Shown here piece after piece: positions 61,526 to 64,000 of a stretch of 64,000 nucleotides of DNA. The first letter of the stretch is position 1. The number at the start of each line of letters is the position of its first letter. The position numbers and the translations under genes are program-made. Origin of the DNA: Streptosporangium sp. NBC_01756 (GTDB lineage Bacteria; Actinomycetota; Actinomycetes; Streptosporangiales; Streptosporangiaceae); NCBI RefSeq assembly GCF_035917975.1, contig NZ_CP109130.1, positions 8,370,001 through 8,434,000 on the forward strand, read 5' to 3'. Under the pieces are notes generated by a model. It worked only from the letters and a program-made list of their open reading frames with translations. It ran no database searches and had not been told where the DNA came from.

Positions 61526-63082
61526 CTATTCCGCTGGTCGGGCCGCGGCGCTCGCGCCCAGTACCCGTTGCCCGATGTCTCTGATCTCGGCGATGAGCAT
61601 GGCCAGGTGGTCGGCGTCGATCAGGTGGTTCATCACCACCACGCGCAGCGCCGCCACCCCGTCGATGTCGACCTTGGAGATGAAGAAGCGCCCGCCACCC
61701 CGGATCCGGTTGCGGATCTCCAGCTGCAGCCGGTGCACGGTCGCCGGTTCCAGGCCGTCTGGCCGGTACCGGAAGCACAGGATGTTGGACTCCGGCTCGT
61801 GCACCACGGCGAAGTCCGGTTCGGCGGCGAGCATCCGGTACGCCTGCCGGGCCACCGCGCAGAGCCGGTCGATCTTCTGCGCGAACAGCGCCGGGCCGTA
61901 GACCGACCAGACCGTCCAGAGCGGCATGATCATCGGGCGTTTCGTGCACTCGAGGTTCTTGTCCGCGCTGTCGTAGGCGCTGTAGACGTCCGGTTCCTCG
62001 TCGAAGACGTAGCTGGCGCGCTGCCGGAACGCACCGCGCGCCGTCGCGCCGTCACGGTAGAAGAGCAGCGTGCACGGCGCCGGCATGAACAGCATCTTGT
62101 GGGCGTCCCAGGTCAGCGAGTCGGCCTGCTCGATGCCGCGCAGCCTGTCCCGGTGCCGGTCCGACAGCAGCAGGCTCGCCCCGTGCGCCCCGTCGACATG
62201 GAGCCAGAGCCCGTACCGGCGTGCCACGGCCGCGAGCTCCTCCAGCGGGTCGAAGGAGCCCATCGACGTGGTCCCGGCCGAGGCCACCAGGCAGAACGGT
62301 CGCAGACCGCGCCGGTGCGCCTCATCCAGCACCGGGCCGGCCAGATCGGGGCGGATCCGCCCGGCCTGGTCGACCGGGAGCCGGACGATCTGCCGTTCCC
62401 CGATGCCGAGCACCCCGGCCGCCCGGGTCACGCTGTAGTGGGCCTCCTCGCTGACCGCGATGGCCGGGGGGCCCGACATGCCGCCGGCGCCGCGCGTCCA
62501 GATCTGCGGGAAGGCGCGGTTGCGGGCGGCCAGCAGCGCGGTCAGGTTGGCCAGGGAGCCCCCCGAGGTCGTCACCATGGCGAACCGGTCGCGGTCCCAG
62601 CCGATGAACCGGTTGAGCTCCTCGGCCATGAGCCGCTCGGCGACATTGGGGAGCTGCCCGGCCTCGTAGAAGGAGGAGGGCTGGTTGACCACCGAGCCGA
62701 CCAGGTCGATGAGGCCGGCCAGCGGCACCACGCCGGAGAACTGCCGTCCCATGTAGCCGGGTGAGTAGACCGGGATGCCGGTCTCCGTGTACAGGTCGAC
62801 GATCTGGTTCACCCGGTCGGCGTCGAAGTCGGCGATGCGCTGCCGTTCCGGGGTCATCAGTCCCCGCGCGGCCTTCAGCAGCACCGCCGGATCGAGGAGG
62901 TCGAGTCCCCGGACCGACCGGTCGCCCAGATACGTCGTCAGGCGGCTGACGATGTCCACGGCGCCGTCGCGGAAACGTTCGGGGTCGAAGGCCGCGGCGA
63001 GGCCCGGCGTGGGTGACCGGGAGCCTTCGCCGGTCGTCGGCTCTGGAAAGGAACTCTGGACATCGGAAAGCGAACTCGTCAC
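61526..63082 (-). CDS. PLP-dependent amino-acid decarboxylase (group II)
   Basis: The protein belongs to the group II decarboxylases (AADC/diaminobutyrate type). The PLP lysine (about residue 329) is in LTWDAHKMLFMPAPCTLLF and the Asp that pairs with the pyridine nitrogen is in VDGAHGASLLLS. TTSGGSLANLTALLAARN and SEEAHYSVTRAAGVLG are the cofactor phosphate and stacking segments. It would turn an amino acid into an amine. GTG 63082 with GGAG eight bases upstream gives 518 residues and is preferred; in-frame ATGs at 63121 and 63151 lack such a site. It is the first gene of the six-gene operon. Confidence 0.85.
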   Translation of the reverse strand: MTSSLSDVQSSFPEPTTGEGSRSPTPGLAAAFDPERFRDGAVDIVSRLTTYLGDRSVRGLDLLDPAVLLKAARGLMTPERQRIADFDADRVNQIVDLYTETGIPVYSPGYMGRQFSGVVPLAGLIDLVGSVVNQPSSFYEAGQLPNVAERLMAEELNRFIGWDRDRFAMVTTSGGSLANLTALLAARNRAFPQIWTRGAGGMSGPPAIAVSEEAHYSVTRAAGVLGIGERQIVRLPVDQAGRIRPDLAGPVLDEAHRRGLRPFCLVASAGTTSMGSFDPLEELAAVARRYGLWLHVDGAHGASLLLSDRHRDRLRGIEQADSLTWDAHKMLFMPAPCTLLFYRDGATARGAFRQRASYVFDEEPDVYSAYDSADKNLECTKRPMIMPLWTVWSVYGPALFAQKIDRLCAVARQAYRMLAAEPDFAVVHEPESNILCFRYRPDGLEPATVHRLQLEIRNRIRGGGRFFISKVDIDGVAALRVVVMNHLIDADHLAMLIAEIRDIGQRVLGASAAARPAE

Positions 63083-63290
63083 GGAGGAGACTCCAAATGA
63101 TCCGGCGTTGGGAACACCCATGTGGTCGCGCCTGGGAGAGAATTCGGACATGGCGAATTGAATTCCCGGGCGATCACATGAAGGTTCTCGCGAACAAATG
63201 GTGATCTGCGGTGATGCGTCGAGCGAGAAAGAGATCCCCGGCATCCGGGGACGCGAGGCGGCATTCATGCCGCCGTTGAGCCGTTCTGGC

Positions 63291-63310
63291 AGGTTGGAAC
63301 GGTCCAACCT
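63291..63310. promoter_or_regulatory. Palindrome upstream of the decarboxylase operon
   Basis: AGGTTGGA-ACGG-TCCAACCT is a perfect 8-bp inverted repeat, about 210 bp before the decarboxylase start and ahead of the rightward small frames. It is a candidate operator shared by both directions. Confidence 0.5.
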
Positions 63311-63355
63311 CGGGAGGGAATGTCGATCGTGAGGGTGGGTGAGGGCGCGAGAGGG

Positions 63356-63409
63356 CGTCGCCGCCCCTGCTCGCGCCTGGTTCAAGTGGTTCGAACCGGG
63401 CCGGCGACG
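63356..63409 (+). ncRNA. Nested hairpin ahead of the small-frame chain (possible leader RNA)
   Basis: CGTCGCCG (63356-63363) pairs with CGGCGACG (63402-63409). Inside, CCTGGTTC (63377-63384) pairs with GAACCGGG (63393-63400) with one G-T pair. The structure ends 22 bp before a GGAGGAG ribosome site. It looks like a structured leader; no known family is recognised. Confidence 0.4.
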
Positions 63410-63445
63410 ATGTCGCCGCCGATCAATATCTGGAGGAGACCCGTC

Positions 63446-63529
63446 GTGGACGAATCGCGATTAATTCAACCTGAATTTCATCCGCCGTATACGTTGGCAC
63501 GCCCGTCATGTAAGGGAGCTAATCATTGA
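63446..63529 (+). CDS. Small frame 1 of a coupled chain (27 residues)
   Basis: A GTG start stands seven bases after GGAGGAG. The product begins MDESRLIQPEFHPPYTLARP and has one Cys near the end. The stop TGA shares its last base with the next ATG (TGATG). It contains a TTA codon. No family is recognised. Confidence 0.4.
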   Translation: MDESRLIQPEFHPPYTLARPSCKGANH

Positions 63530-63615
63530 TGACAGGAGAGGCGCAAGACCTCGGATGCAGTTGGAGTGGCAGAATCCGGCCACAGTTACTTGCGCATGGC
63601 GATGGTGGCGGGTGA
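63529..63615 (+). CDS. Small frame 2 of a coupled chain (28 residues)
   Basis: It starts at the ATG of the TGATG junction, with AAGGGAG about ten bases upstream. It begins MTGEAQDLGCSWSGR, contains a TTA codon and ends HGDGGG. Its stop again overlaps an ATG. The Gly-rich end and short length give no family assignment. Confidence 0.3.
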   Translation: MTGEAQDLGCSWSGRIRPQLLAHGDGGG

Positions 63616-63752
63616 TGTTCGGTTGTTTTAGGCGTATGAGTTTTTCTCACGAACTTGAATTGGGCTCGGCGTTCGAGGCCGCCGTCTTGGCGGGCGATCC
63701 TATTAGCGGGACATTCTTATTGCATTTGGTTGTATTCGCCAAAATGGCTTAG
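63615..63752 (+). CDS. Small frame 3 of a coupled chain (45 residues)
   Basis: The ATG overlaps the preceding TGA. The product contains MSFSHELELGSAFEAAVLAG and ends in a hydrophobic stretch (TFLLHLVVFAKMA) that could touch a membrane. It has one TTA codon and lower GC than the neighbouring genes. No domain is recognised. A longer in-frame ATG exists at 63555. Confidence 0.3.
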   Translation: MFGCFRRMSFSHELELGSAFEAAVLAGDPISGTFLLHLVVFAKMA

Positions 63753-64000
63753 AAGCCTAAATAAGATGATATGCCGGGTTTTCCCGGCGGGTTGGCCCTG
63801 AAAACAGTGGCTGACGACACCACCGAGGGCCTGGAGTCCAGGATGGAGGACGCCGAGCCGGCTTTCACCTGGCGCACACCCCCTGCGACCTCGCTCAGGC
63901 GCGCTCGCTCCCGTTCCCCATCAAGCGGCCGCATACCTGTGCCAGGTCGCAGGACAGCGCGTTGCCCGGAACGCCCGCTCAGGACGAGCCGTGGAAACGC
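63749..64000 (-). pseudogene. Possible IS5-type transposase remnant, cut by window edge
   Basis: The leftward frame open from the window edge to 63749 contains VRQVKAGSASSILDSRPSV followed by SSATVF. IS5-family transposases often read (V/L)R-x-KAGR...PSAAILDSQSV-x-x-x-TV at the DDE aspartate. The expected continuation (RGYDAGKK) is absent and a stop follows, so this would be a decayed piece. The match is short and judged by eye. Confidence 0.3.

Noticed and set aside
63377..63400. tRNA T-arm-like GGTTCGAACC
   Set aside because: No acceptor stem, anticodon arm or D arm can be folded around it; it is part of a nested hairpin.

Overview
The window is high-GC actinomycete chromosome. Codon use, GTG and TTG starts, a HrdB-type sigma factor, DUF5999 and DUF3040 proteins and the conserved garA-merR-bfn-merR-gcvP block all fit this. 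The overall gene mix resembles Streptosporangium-type actinomycetes, but that assignment is inference. Most of the window is chromosomal core and semi-core. No CRISPR array, complete insertion sequence, rRNA or tRNA was recognised.

Layout. 1-5.4 kb: cut-off Asp-box propeller protein, flavohemoprotein, a class I amidotransferase-like protein that lacks its nucleophile, an enoyl-CoA hydratase, an SRPBCC protein and a methyltransferase. 5.9-14.9 kb: a CDP-alcohol phosphatidyltransferase and a nucleotidyltransferase fused to a degenerate mutase domain. Then come GarA-like FHA protein, MerR, bifunctional nuclease, MerR, tandem glycine riboswitch and gcvP. 15-20.8 kb: TPR protein, small membrane and hydrolase genes, TetR and the principal-type sigma factor, with a sigma-R-like promoter candidate. 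20.9-24.8 kb: menE, menB and menD of the classical menaquinone pathway; menF lies 22 kb further on. 25-36.7 kb: a stress island with DedA, a general stress protein, dnaK-grpE-cbpA-like-cbpM-clpB, a stub of a thioredoxin zinc ribbon, a cyclic-nucleotide-domain/TrxR-like fusion and a large LuxR regulator. 36.9-44.7 kb: GntR regulator, LanC-like protein, glycosidase-like propeller, sulfotransferase and a monosaccharide ABC transporter. 44.8-57.4 kb: YigZ, a second DedA, menF, secreted SGNH hydrolase, I36 inhibitor, hydrolase/WYL pair, tricorn protease, DUF3040 and a LysR/aldo-keto reductase pair.

57.5-63.1 kb is the least ordinary part. It is a single leftward operon ending at a strong terminator. 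It encodes a PLP-dependent decarboxylase, a PaaK-like adenylate-forming enzyme and four small proteins that share a sequence pattern. That pattern resembles the AidA/PixA inclusion-body family. Upstream, on the opposite strand, a lower-GC stretch carries nested hairpins and three tiny coupled reading frames, each with a rare TTA codon. The window edge may hold a transposase remnant.

How parts may work together. The stress island carries near-identical palindromic sites in front of the general stress gene and dnaK, with symmetric base changes, and a related palindrome in front of the LuxR gene. This suggests one regulon. Several intergenic regions carry clear inverted repeats next to regulator genes; the regulator that binds each one is inferred, not shown.
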